49,839 nt of DNA from Chloroflexota bacterium (GCA_005889495.1 VBHA01000083.1:1-49839), one strand, 5' to 3'. Counted from the first letter of the stretch, positions 26,470 through 35,927 are shown. Notes: generated by a model not told the origin, from the letters alone. Made by a program: numbers and translations.

Positions 26470-27476
26470 GCGACCTCCGCCGGCACAGATCCGCCGAGCA
26501 GCTTTCGCAGCCGAGCCAGGCCTCGCTCGTGCTGGTCTCGCAGTCGCGGGCCGAGCTCGGCGCTCTTCTGCTCGAGCCGGTCGCGCTCCAGCAGTGCGCG
26601 CTGGATCGCCGCGGCCATGCCGGCCGGATCGTTCGGGGACATCAGCGCCGCCTCGCCGAATCGCCGGCGCAGCCCGGCGAGGTCGGACAGGACGAGAGGC
26701 CGGCCGAGCCCCACCGCCTCGAACGCGGCGCGATTCATGATGTGCGGGTCGGTGCTGAACACGCCGACCGCATCCGCGGCGCAGAGCTCGCCCAGAAACT
26801 GCGGATACGCGAGCCAGCCGGTGAAAGTGACGTTGGCCGGCGCTCGGTGGCGCAGCGCCGCGGGCAACCGGCGCACGTCGCCGGTGAGCCGGAACTCGAC
26901 TCCCGGGAGTCTCGACGCCGCGGCCAGCACCGCCGCCACCGGTTCGTTGGCGTCGAAGCTCCCGGCGATGACGACCCGGGGCGCGTGAGAGCGGTCCGGG
27001 ATCGAGGCGCGGCCGGCGTCTGGAACGTCATCCGGCAACAAGAAGCCCGGAGCGTGCCACGAAGTGACCAGCTCCTCGTCGGCCTCGGTGTGGACGAGCA
27101 CGGCGGTCGCGCCTCGGAAGAGCAGCCGGTGCGCGAGCCGCGCCCAGCGCCACTTCAGCCCGTGAAACGCGCCCGTATGGCAGTCGACGACCAGCGGCCT
27201 CCGGTGTGAGGTCGCCCACAGCCACGCGGTCAGCGGAGCGAACACCGGGGGTGTGACGACCACGACAGCCCGCGGCTGCTCAGCCTCCAGCAGGCGCCAC
27301 GTGCGCAGGGCGTCGACCGCGTAACGGAGGGGAAGGACCGCGCGGAGGTTGCGGCGCGGGCGGATGTACCAGGCGCTGCCCCCCAGGATCGAGGCCAGGG
27401 CCTGGGTACGCGCCTGGAATCCGTCCCAGGCGATCGCGGCGATGGGTTGGGGAAGGGGAGCGGCCTGCGAGACCAA
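26466..27476 (-). CDS. Glycosyltransferase (GT-B/GT4-like)
   Basis: PRVVIAGSFDANEPVAAVLAAASRLPGVEFRLTGDVRRLP...LGELCAADAVGVFSTDPHIMNRAAFEAVGLGRPLVLSDLAGLR. Confidence 0.82.
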   Translation of the reverse strand: MVSQAAPLPQPIAAIAWDGFQARTQALASILGGSAWYIRPRRNLRAVLPLRYAVDALRTWRLLEAEQPRAVVVVTPPVFAPLTAWLWATSHRRPLVVDCHTGAFHGLKWRWARLAHRLLFRGATAVLVHTEADEELVTSWHAPGFLLPDDVPDAGRASIPDRSHAPRVVIAGSFDANEPVAAVLAAASRLPGVEFRLTGDVRRLPAALRHRAPANVTFTGWLAYPQFLGELCAADAVGVFSTDPHIMNRAAFEAVGLGRPLVLSDLAGLRRRFGEAALMSPNDPAGMAAAIQRALLERDRLEQKSAELGPRLRDQHERGLARLRKLLGGSVPAEVA

Positions 27477-27631
27477 TTCTCAGATCAGGCTAGGTTGTGC
27501 ACCGGCCGCGGCGGAATAGGCGGGGGTCTCCACCGATGGGCGGCCCCCGGACTCATCCGGGACATTTGGCTCAGGGCTCGGGACCACGTGCCGATTGACG
27601 GTCCGGCGGCGCCCCGGCACGATCGGCTCGA

Positions 27632-28366
27632 ATGCCGGCGACCGAGCGGCTTTACCTGGGCACCGGTCTGCACATCCAGGAAGAGCTGCACCTGGGGCGG
27701 TATCGGTTTGCAAGCAGCCGGATCGAGACCGGGACGATGGTGCTCGACGCCGCGTGTGGGTCGGGCTATGGCAGCGCCATCCTGGCCCAGCACGCGCGGC
27801 ACGTCGTTGGAGTCGACGTGAGCGCCGATGCCCTCGCTCACGCCCGGGCCCACTACCAGGTCCCCAATATCGAGTTCATCCAGGCCGACCTCTCGCGACC
27901 GCTCGCCCTACCCGATCGATCGTGCGATGCGGTCGTCTCTTTCGAAACCATCGAGCACGTCCGCGACCAGCACGCGATGCTCGCCGAGTTTCATCGCGTG
28001 CTCGCGCCGGGAGGGACCCTGATCGTGTCCAGCCCCGACCGCGACATCATCAGCGGCAAGGCGCACGAGGTCAACGAATTTCATGTCGCCGAGCTGTCCA
28101 AGCCTGAGTTCGTCGACCTGATCGGCAGGCACTTCCAGATCGTCGAGCTCTACGGACAGATGCGGTACGAGCTCAGCACCTGGAAGACGGCCGCGAGGCA
28201 GCTCGCCAGGCAGGGGCCTTTCGGACTTCGGCGGCGGGTCAGGTCGTGGCGGCTCGGCGCCTTGATCGACGGGGTGCTGGCGCCGAGTCACCGGCTCCTG
28301 GAGGCGGTGAGCCCAACCTCACCAGGCGAGCATTGGTGGTTGATCGCGGTCGCCACCAAGCGCTAG
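27632..28366 (+). CDS. SAM-dependent methyltransferase
   Basis: TMVLDAACGSGYGSAILAQHARHVVGVDVSADAL, CDAVVSFETIEHVRDQHAMLAEFHRVLAPGGTLIVSSPD. Confidence 0.92.
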   Translation: MPATERLYLGTGLHIQEELHLGRYRFASSRIETGTMVLDAACGSGYGSAILAQHARHVVGVDVSADALAHARAHYQVPNIEFIQADLSRPLALPDRSCDAVVSFETIEHVRDQHAMLAEFHRVLAPGGTLIVSSPDRDIISGKAHEVNEFHVAELSKPEFVDLIGRHFQIVELYGQMRYELSTWKTAARQLARQGPFGLRRRVRSWRLGALIDGVLAPSHRLLEAVSPTSPGEHWWLIAVATKR

Positions 28367-29370
28367 TCCGCGCGGCTGTGCTGGCGGCGGGGTGCTTGCT
28401 GCTCGGCGTGCTGGCCGCCACCTTCCTGCCGACCTCGTCTCCAGGCGGTGGCCTTCCGTGCCGCATCGTCTGGGGCACCTATGTGACCGGAGGTCCGCTG
28501 GCGACCGACATGGCCCCGGTCCGGGCTGTGGACGACTCGGTCGGGCGGCACTCCTGGCTGGTGCACTGGTACGTGCCCTGGGGCGCCTCGTGGGGCACGT
28601 TCGAGTACCAGCACCCCCTCATCGACCGCATCCATTCCTACGTTTCGATGGGCCAGACCGGCTCACTGCCGCTGATCACCTGGGAGCCGTGGGCGCCGCC
28701 CTTTGCACCCGATGGCACCGACATACCGCTGACCGCCATCGCCGGCGGCCAGTTCGACGCGTACATCGACAGCTGGGCGGCCGGCCTCAGGGACGACCGA
28801 TATCCCGTGCTGCTGGACTTCGCCCACGAGATGAACGGCGACTGGTATCCGTGGGGCTCGGGGGTCAACGGCAACACGCCAGGGCAGTACGTCGACGCGT
28901 TCCGGCACGTCCACGACCGTTTCGCGCTGGCCGGCGCGACCAACGTGCGCTTCGTGTGGAACCCCAACAACACGTCCACGAGCATCGCCGCGCCCGAGTT
29001 CTATCCGGGCGACGACTACGTGGACTGGCTGGCGATCGACGCCTACAACTCCAACAACTCGTGGGCCTCGCCGCACGACGAGATCGCGCCCATCTACACC
29101 GAGATCTCCGCGCTCAACTCCCGCAAGCCGATGATGCTCGCGGAGGTGGCGAGCCAGGCCACGCCCCCGGCCGGCGCGGTGCCGGTCGACAAGGCGGCCT
29201 GGATCTCGGACCTGGCCCAGGACCTGCCGCGCTCGTTTCCGCGCATCCGCGCGGTGGTCTGGTTCAACGAGCTGAACACCGAGCTGACGGTCGACTCGTC
29301 GGCCGACGTGCTCCAAGCGGCAGCCCGCGCGTTCGGTGGCTGCACCCAGAGCACGGACGGCACGCAATGA
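28336..29370 (+). CDS. Secreted/membrane-anchored GH26-like glycoside hydrolase (N-terminal anchor)
   Basis: N-terminal hydrophobic segment AVLAAGCLLLGVLAATFL; GH26-like VLLDFAHEMNGDWYPWGSGVNGN, VRFVWNPNNTS, YPGDDYVDWLAIDAYN, PMMLAEVASQ. Exact start uncertain. Confidence 0.82.
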   Translation: MVDRGRHQALVRAAVLAAGCLLLGVLAATFLPTSSPGGGLPCRIVWGTYVTGGPLATDMAPVRAVDDSVGRHSWLVHWYVPWGASWGTFEYQHPLIDRIHSYVSMGQTGSLPLITWEPWAPPFAPDGTDIPLTAIAGGQFDAYIDSWAAGLRDDRYPVLLDFAHEMNGDWYPWGSGVNGNTPGQYVDAFRHVHDRFALAGATNVRFVWNPNNTSTSIAAPEFYPGDDYVDWLAIDAYNSNNSWASPHDEIAPIYTEISALNSRKPMMLAEVASQATPPAGAVPVDKAAWISDLAQDLPRSFPRIRAVVWFNELNTELTVDSSADVLQAAARAFGGCTQSTDGTQ

Positions 29371-30608
29371 AAGCCCGGCGCCGCCCCGGCCCTCCGCGCG
29401 TGTGCGTGATTCGCCAGGGCTTCTATCCGCTAGACCCGCGGGTGGGGCGCGAGGTGCTGGCGATGGAGGGGGCGGGCTATGAGGTCGATGTGATCTGCCT
29501 GCGCCGCCCGGACGAGGAACGCACCGAGCGCATCGGCAGCGTTTGCGTGCATCGCGTCTCGATCGCCAGCCGCGGCAGCGGCAGGGCTCGCTACCTCTTC
29601 GAGTACGCCGGCTTCATGCTCGCGAGCGCCTTCCTGGCGGCCCGCCTCCACCTCAAGCGCCGCTTCGACCTGGTCCAGGTCAACTCGATGCCGGACACGC
29701 TCGTTTTCGCGGCGATCGTGCCCAAGCTGCTGGGGGCTCGCGTGCTCCTCGACCTCCACGAATGCATGCCCGAGTTCTACGCCGTCAAGTACGGCGTCGG
29801 CATGCGCCACCCCGCGGTGCGGCTCGTGGGCTGGCTCGAGCAGGCGGCGATCCGCTTTGCCGACGCGGCCATCACCTGCACCGACCAGATGCGCGAAGCC
29901 TTCGAGAGCAGGGGCGCGGCTGTCTCCCGGATCGGGGTGGTCATGAATTCCGCCAACGAAGACGTCTTCGACCCCGACGGGCAGTCTGCGTCCTCCTCCG
30001 CCGACGGTGAGTTTCGCCTCATCTGCCATGGTTCGATCGAGCAGCGCTACGGCATCGACACCATCGTCCGGGCGGTGGCCCGGCTGCGCGACCGCATCCC
30101 CGGCCTGCGCCTGGCCATCTACGGTGAGGGCTCCGCGCTGGATGAGGTCCGGGCCCTGATCAGCAGCCTCCAAGTCGAAGACCGGGTCTACGTGTCAGGC
30201 GGTTTTGTCCCGATGCGAGAGCTGCTGCGGGCGATGGTCGAAGCCGATGCCGGCGTGGTCGCGGTGCGGCGCGACATCTTCCGAGACCTGACGCACTGCA
30301 ACAAGATGTTCGACTTCATCACGATGCGCAAGCCGGCGATCGTGTCGCGCACGCGCTCGGTCGAGGCGTACTTCGACGACTCGTGCTTCGAGATGTTCAC
30401 CTCGGGCGACGACGCCGACCTTGCGCGCGCCATCGATGAGCTGTATCGCAACCCTGACCTTCGTGTCCGGCTGGTCCGCGAGGCGCTTCGCGCCAACGAG
30501 CCGTACCGATGGCCCCACCAGCGGGCGCTGTACCTGGGCATCGTGGACCGGCTGGCTGTGACGCGGACCGGCGACCCCGCCGCGGCTACGCGCGCGGCTG
30601 GGGCTTGA
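29367..30608 (+). CDS. Glycosyltransferase family 4-like protein
   Basis: RVCVIRQGFYPLDPRVGREVLAMEGAGYEVDVICLRRPDEE...FRLICHGSIEQRYGIDTIVRAVARLRDRIPGLRLAIYGEGSALDEV. ATG overlaps the GH26 gene stop. Confidence 0.92.
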   Translation: MKARRRPGPPRVCVIRQGFYPLDPRVGREVLAMEGAGYEVDVICLRRPDEERTERIGSVCVHRVSIASRGSGRARYLFEYAGFMLASAFLAARLHLKRRFDLVQVNSMPDTLVFAAIVPKLLGARVLLDLHECMPEFYAVKYGVGMRHPAVRLVGWLEQAAIRFADAAITCTDQMREAFESRGAAVSRIGVVMNSANEDVFDPDGQSASSSADGEFRLICHGSIEQRYGIDTIVRAVARLRDRIPGLRLAIYGEGSALDEVRALISSLQVEDRVYVSGGFVPMRELLRAMVEADAGVVAVRRDIFRDLTHCNKMFDFITMRKPAIVSRTRSVEAYFDDSCFEMFTSGDDADLARAIDELYRNPDLRVRLVREALRANEPYRWPHQRALYLGIVDRLAVTRTGDPAAATRAAGA

Positions 30609-31245
30609 GCTCCGGCTCCGGCACGCCGTTTTTTCGCTGCCGCCGCATGTCGCCCAGGACCGTGGGCACGGTCCGGGCCAGGATCTTCAAGTCGAACCAG
30701 AACGACTGAGCGCGCACGTAGCGCACGTCCAGGGCGAGCATCTCGGGAGCCGAAAGCCGGTCCCGCCCTGACACCTGCCACAGGCCGGTGATGCCGGGCC
30801 GCACGGCCTCGCGCTCGAATTGCGATCCCTCCAACCGTGAGCGCTCGTAGTCCATCACCGGACGCGGCCCGACCAGGCTCATCTCACCCTTGAGGACGTT
30901 CCACAGCTGTGGCAGCTCATCCAGGCTCGTGCGCCTGAGGAAGCGGCCCACCCTCGTCACGCGTGGGTCGGAGTCGGACTTGTAGCGGTGTCCGTTCCTG
31001 CGCTCGCCGAACCAGTCGTCAGACGCCTGGTGGTGGAGGGACTGGGTGCTTCCGTTGAACATCGAGCGGAACTTCCACAATCTGAAGGTCGCCCCGTGGC
31101 GGCCGACGCGCAGCTGCTGATAGAAGGCCGGCCCCGGGCTGTCGAGACGGATCAGGAGCACGAGCAGGCCGAAGACAGGCGCGAGCACCACCAGCGCAAC
31201 CGCCGCCACGACGATGTCGAGGGATCGCTTCAGGAAGCTGTTCAC
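30586..31245 (-). CDS. Initiating sugar transferase (WcaJ/polyprenyl-phosphate sugar-1-P transferase type)
   Basis: [43 protein letters not shown]...FRLWKFRSM...[26 protein letters not shown]...[12 protein letters not shown]. Confidence 0.95.
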   Translation of the reverse strand: MNSFLKRSLDIVVAAVALVVLAPVFGLLVLLIRLDSPGPAFYQQLRVGRHGATFRLWKFRSMFNGSTQSLHHQASDDWFGERRNGHRYKSDSDPRVTRVGRFLRRTSLDELPQLWNVLKGEMSLVGPRPVMDYERSRLEGSQFEREAVRPGITGLWQVSGRDRLSAPEMLALDVRYVRAQSFWFDLKILARTVPTVLGDMRRQRKNGVPEPELKPQPRA

Positions 31246-32195
31246 ACCGCGACCCTCGCGTCGCGGACAGCGGCCTCGAGCCATGCGATCTCGTCGCGGA
31301 GCCCGGAAACGAACTGCACACGCGCCCTGAAACCGAGAACCGAGGACGCGCGCGTCACGTCGCAGATCGCGCCCGCGCGAGCTTGGGTGGCACGGTTCTC
31401 GACCACCTCGCACCGCGCCCCACAGAGGCGAATGACGAGCTCAGCGACTTCGCGCGCAGTGCGCCCGGTGCCTGTGCCGATGTTGAATGTGCCCCTGGCG
31501 CGTTGGGTCACCGCGCGGACGAATGCATCGGCCACGTCGTCGACGTGGATCGGGTCGAACGCTTCGGTGCCGCGTCCGTTCACCACGGGCGGACGCCCCG
31601 ACAGAGCGGCGCGGATGAAGTTCGGTATCGCCCTCGGCACGGTTTCGCCGGCCCCGTAGACCGTCGCCAGGCGAAGGACCGCGGCCGGATGCCCGGTCAG
31701 CCTCGACCAGGCCCGGACGCAGGTCTCCTGCATGATCTTGGCCAGGGCGTACTCCGAGACCGCCCCTCCGACCGCGGTGTCTTCCGAGACTCCGCGAGCG
31801 CCGGGCGGGTAGACCGCGCTGGAGCTGGCGAAGCAGACATAGCCCACCCCGGCAGACCTTGCCGCCCCCATCAGGGTCGCCGTCGGTCCGACGTTGGCGG
31901 TGGCTTCGCCCGCGGTGCGGCCCGGACGGCGGTACTCGAGGTGAACGAGGGAATCGGACCGCCGCAGCGCCTGGACCAGCAACCGTTCGTCGAGCAGGGC
32001 GCGCCGCGAGTACGCGACCGACCCGTCCTCGACCAGGGCGCGCAGCTCGGGCCGCTTCAGCGGCGTCGGGCCCAACGCCTCCACCCGAGCGCCCGCGGCG
32101 AGGAGTCGCCCGACGAGACGGGACCCGATGAAGCCTCCCGCCCCCGTGAGCGCGATCCGCCGGCCGGCTAACCCGGTGCCGCCGAGATCTCCCAG
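31242..32195 (-). CDS. NAD-dependent epimerase/dehydratase
   Basis: SDR-extended features: upstream in-frame RIALTGAGGFIGSRLVGRLL, then CFASSSAVYPPG and YALAKIMQE. The listed ORF (start 32084) omits the Rossmann motif; a CTG at 32195 sits 7 nt after AGGAGG. Confidence 0.85.
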   Translation of the reverse strand: MGDLGGTGLAGRRIALTGAGGFIGSRLVGRLLAAGARVEALGPTPLKRPELRALVEDGSVAYSRRALLDERLLVQALRRSDSLVHLEYRRPGRTAGEATANVGPTATLMGAARSAGVGYVCFASSSAVYPPGARGVSEDTAVGGAVSEYALAKIMQETCVRAWSRLTGHPAAVLRLATVYGAGETVPRAIPNFIRAALSGRPPVVNGRGTEAFDPIHVDDVADAFVRAVTQRARGTFNIGTGTGRTAREVAELVIRLCGARCEVVENRATQARAGAICDVTRASSVLGFRARVQFVSGLRDEIAWLEAAVRDARVAV

Positions 32196-33169
32196 TTTTT
32201 TACCTCCTCTCCCCGCCGCCCTGTGCCTGAGGTCGGGTGAGCCTTCACCCAGGCGATGTACCGGCCGATGCCTTCCTCGATTCCGACAGCGGCGTCGAAA
32301 CCGAGCACGTCTCGGGCTCGGTCGACGTTCGCGAGGTGCCGGCGAACGTCACCCGGACGATCCCGCAGATGGATGATCGGCGACCTCGAGCGGGTCAGCC
32401 TGGTGATCAGCTCGGCCAGCCGCAGCACGCTGACCTCCTCGCCGCGGGCGATGTTGACGCAGTCGCCGAGCAGCTGGTCGCACTCGGCCGCGAGCACGAT
32501 GCCGCGGACGGTGTCTTCCACCCACGTGAAATCGCGCGTCTGCTGGCCGTCGCCGAAGATCGCCATGGGCCGGTTCGCAAGCGCGCGCTGGACGAAGCGC
32601 GGGATGACCTCTCCGCTGGGGCCTTCGGCGTGCGAACGCGGACCGTAGATGTTGAAGGGGCGGACGACGACCGCGGGAAGGCCATAGGTGTGGTGGAAGC
32701 TCAGGGTCATCGCCTCGCCGGCCAGCTTGCTCGCGCCGTAAGGCGTCGACGGCAGGGTCGGATGGTCCTCGTCCATGGGGATCCACCGGGCGTTGCCGTA
32801 GACCTCGGACGAGGAGACGTAGACGAACCGATCGACGCCGCATTCACGCGCCGCCAGCAGGACCTCGAGCGAGCCGATGTCGTTGACGTCATGGCTGAGC
32901 ACGGGGTCGGACAGCGACACACGCAGGCAGACGGTCGCAAGGTGAAAGACGACGTCGGCCTGCTCGACCGCGGCCCGCGTGCTCTGCCTGTCGCGGACGT
33001 CGGCCTCGATGACCGCGACCTGTTCCCTGCCAACGAGGTTCTGCCTGCTGCCCACCGAGAAGTCGTCGAGGACCGTGACCCGGTTGTGACGGGCCAGGAG
33101 ATCGACCAGGTGCCCACCGACGAAGCCCGCGCCGCCGGTGACCAGGACGCGTTTGCCCTTGATCAGCAA
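32168..33169 (-). CDS. NAD-dependent epimerase/dehydratase (UDP-sugar type)
   Basis: RVLVTGGAGFVGGHLVDLLARHNRVTVLDD, VYVSSSEVYGNA, YGASKLAGEAM, VVRPFNIYGPRS. Confidence 0.94.
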   Translation of the reverse strand: MLIKGKRVLVTGGAGFVGGHLVDLLARHNRVTVLDDFSVGSRQNLVGREQVAVIEADVRDRQSTRAAVEQADVVFHLATVCLRVSLSDPVLSHDVNDIGSLEVLLAARECGVDRFVYVSSSEVYGNARWIPMDEDHPTLPSTPYGASKLAGEAMTLSFHHTYGLPAVVVRPFNIYGPRSHAEGPSGEVIPRFVQRALANRPMAIFGDGQQTRDFTWVEDTVRGIVLAAECDQLLGDCVNIARGEEVSVLRLAELITRLTRSRSPIIHLRDRPGDVRRHLANVDRARDVLGFDAAVGIEEGIGRYIAWVKAHPTSGTGRRGEEVKNWEISAAPG

Positions 33170-33423
33170 CGGGGGCAGCTTCGGGGACGAAATCGTGCTG
33201 GTCCCACAGACCTTGACCTAACCACGCATATCCGCGTGTCTCAATGGGCCGATGGTCGGGCGTGCCGAGCGCGAGTACCACGTCGTGTAGGACTAAAGCC
33301 CGGCCTCTGCCGTTTGCGGCCATTTCCAGGAGCGCCGCGCCGGCACTAGGTTCTGAAATGGGAGAGCGGGCGCCTCCGGGTGGCCGCTCCTCCCGCCAAT
33401 CGCTACATGAGGTGTTGGGGGAG

Positions 33424-34974
33424 ATGTTGAGAAGGCACAGCGCTTGGGCTCTCGCGGTCGCAGTGGTGTTGGTCACCAACATGGGCACGGCAAAGGCGAG
33501 CCTCATCGACCCGCCGAATCCGATTCAGTACGAGAACACGAGCGCGGGCGCCACCGACTGGCAGCCCTCAGGCCCGGTCGCGGACGATGTGAACAACCAG
33601 ATCAAGGGCTACACCTCGACGCCGAGCGTCGCCCAGGGTCAGACGATCAGCTTCAACGTCAGCGTCAATCCCGCCCAGGGATTCGTGATGCGGTTCTACC
33701 GGATGGGCTGGTATGGAGGCCTGGGCGCGCGGCTGATGATGATCACCGGGCTGATCCCCGGCACCACCCAGGCGCCCTGCGTGCCCGACGCGACCACCGG
33801 CCTCATCGACTGCGGCTGGTCGTCGTCGTACAGCGTCACAGTACCGGCGACCTGGACGAGCGGCATCTACCTGGTGAAGATGATCAACACGCTCGGCTAC
33901 CAGGACTACATGATCTTCGTGGTCCGGGACGGGCGCCCGGCAGCGATCGTCTACCAGCAGCCCATCAACACTTACGAGGGCTACAACAACTACCCCGACG
34001 ACCACGCCACCGGCAAGAGCCTGTACGACTACGCCAGCTTCGGCGCCAACACCATCGCCGGCACGACGCGCGCGGTCAAGGTGTCATTCAACCGCCCCTT
34101 CAATGACCTGGGCGTCGGGGACTTCCTCTTCTGGGAGGTCGACTTCGTGCGCTGGATCGAACGGTCCGGCTACGACGTCACATACGCGACCGACGTCGAC
34201 ACGCAGGAGGGCAACGTCAACCTGACCAACAGCCGCGCCGTCGTCGTGGTCGGTCACAGCGAGTACTGGACCAAGGAGATGCGCGACAGGTTCGAGTCGG
34301 CGCGCGATGCGGGCGTCAGCCTGGGCTTCTTTGGCGCCAACACCGACTACCGGCAGGTGCGGTACGAAGCGGCGGCTGACGGCACGCCCGACCGCGTCCT
34401 CGTCCACTACCGCGACCCTGCCCTGGATCCGGTGCAGGGGTCGACCACCACGACCGAGACCCGCGGGGCCCCGGTCAACCGGCCGGAGCAGCCGCTCCTT
34501 GGGGTCCAGTACAGCTCCTACGTGGCCTGGGGCGCAAACGTCGACCACGTGGTCATCAACAGCACCAACTCCATCAACACCGGCACCCTCCTGCTGGAGG
34601 GCACCCACGTGCCTGGCATCGTCGGCTACGAGATGGACAGGTACATGAGCAACTACCCGGTGCCGGCGGGCAGCGGCTACACGTTGCTCTCGTGGTCGCC
34701 GTACACGGACGTGAACGGAGCTTCTGACGTCTCCAACTCGTCGATCTACCAGGCGCCCAGTGGGGCGTGGGTCTTCTGCGCGGGCACGATCTCCTGGAGC
34801 TACGCGCTCGACAGCTTCGCGGGCCCCGGAGCCGACGCTCGCATGCAGCGCTTGACGGCCAACGTGCTCGACCGGTTCACGGGCGGTGTCTCCGTCGCCG
34901 GACCGATGGCGACGGTCAACCTGCCGTCGATCAAGACCTGGCTGAAGGCGCCGGTCCAGATACCGGGCGACTGA
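33424..34974 (+). CDS. Secreted N,N-dimethylformamidase beta-subunit-like (DMFA2-type) protein
   Basis: Signal peptide MLRRHSAWALAVAVVLVTNMGTAKA, then QGFVMRFYRMGWYGGLGARLM, IYQQPINTYEGYNNY-type segment, VVVVGHSEYWTKEMRDRFESARDAGVSLGFFGANTDYRQVRYE. Confidence 0.75.
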   Translation: MLRRHSAWALAVAVVLVTNMGTAKASLIDPPNPIQYENTSAGATDWQPSGPVADDVNNQIKGYTSTPSVAQGQTISFNVSVNPAQGFVMRFYRMGWYGGLGARLMMITGLIPGTTQAPCVPDATTGLIDCGWSSSYSVTVPATWTSGIYLVKMINTLGYQDYMIFVVRDGRPAAIVYQQPINTYEGYNNYPDDHATGKSLYDYASFGANTIAGTTRAVKVSFNRPFNDLGVGDFLFWEVDFVRWIERSGYDVTYATDVDTQEGNVNLTNSRAVVVVGHSEYWTKEMRDRFESARDAGVSLGFFGANTDYRQVRYEAAADGTPDRVLVHYRDPALDPVQGSTTTTETRGAPVNRPEQPLLGVQYSSYVAWGANVDHVVINSTNSINTGTLLLEGTHVPGIVGYEMDRYMSNYPVPAGSGYTLLSWSPYTDVNGASDVSNSSIYQAPSGAWVFCAGTISWSYALDSFAGPGADARMQRLTANVLDRFTGGVSVAGPMATVNLPSIKTWLKAPVQIPGD

Positions 34975-35927
34975 GGAGAGCGATCCGGTTCAGCTGCTCG
35001 GCGACGGCGGCGCGGTCGCCGTCGCCGACCGCCGGGTGGACCGGGATCGAGAACATGTCGAGCGCCGCCCGCTCCGCCTCGGGACAGGAAACGGCGCCGT
35101 CCGCTTCGCGGTAAGGGGGCTGAAGGTGGATCGGCAGCGGGTAGTACACGCCCGTCCCGATGCCGTTCCGCTCCAGCTCCGCACGTACCTCGTCGCGTGA
35201 GAGCGGACTGCCCTCGGGCACCCTCAGCGTGTACTGGTGGTAGACGTGGTGGTGCCCGCGCATGGTGCGGGGGCGCACATAGGCCGCGGACACCGTCTGG
35301 TCGTAGGCCGCCGCCAGCTCGCGCCGCCGAGCGGTGATGGCCGGGAGCTTGCGCAGCTGCACAAGCCCGATGGCCGCCTCCATCTCCGTCATCCGGAAGT
35401 TGTAGCCCACCGCGTCATGCACATACGGCCGGGTGCTGTACGCCTGGTGGCGCAGGCTGGCGCAGGCGTGCGCCACGGCCTCGTCATTCGTGATGACCAT
35501 CCCGCCCTCGCCGGTGGTGATGTTCTTGGTCGCGTACAGGGAGTAGACCGCGGTCCCGAGTGAGCCCAGCGGCCGGTCGTCGATCGTGGCTCCGACCGCC
35601 TGCCTCGACGCTCATGTTCAGGGTGTCGTCGACGTCCGCGAACACCGGCCTGGCGCCCGTGTGCCGGATCGCATTCGCGGTCGCGATGAAGGTCAGCGGG
35701 CTGGTGATCACCTCGTCGCCTGGGCCGACACCATGCGCGAGCAGGGCCAGGAAGAGCGCGGCCGTCCCGTTGCAGGTGGCCACGCCGAACCTCGCTCCCA
35801 TCGCGCCCGCGAATGCCTCCTCGAACTCCCGCACCCGCTCACCCTGCGCAAGGGCGCCCGAACGCATCACCTCGAGGACCGCCGCCTCCTCCTCCGGACC
35901 CAGCTGAGGGCGCGCGATCGGGATCAA
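34931..35927 (-). pseudogene. DegT/DnrJ/EryC1/StrS aminotransferase, disrupted by an internal deletion and frameshift
   Basis: N-terminal half (IARPQLGPEEEAAVLEVMRSGALAQG...FADVDDTLNMSVEA) and C-terminal half (QAVGATIDDRPLGSLGTAVYSLYATKNITTGEGGMVITND...) are in different frames. The segment normally between them is absent at ~35595-35610. Confidence 0.85.

Noticed and set aside
28392-29366. N-terminal extension of the 738-aa ORF upstream of the GT4 gene
   Set aside because: Overlaps the GH26-like gene in another frame with an Arg-rich translation; the real GT start is ATG 29367.
33320-33361. Inverted repeat CCATTTC...GAAATGG upstream of the DMFA2-like gene
   Set aside because: Only 7-bp arms with a 28-nt spacer; too weak to call a feature.
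33244-33424. Possible c-di-GMP riboswitch upstream of the DMFA2-like gene (actaaagcccggcc...)
   Set aside because: Superficial resemblance only; I could not reconstruct the conserved GEMM stems and tetraloop/receptor. A covariance-model search (Infernal) would be needed.
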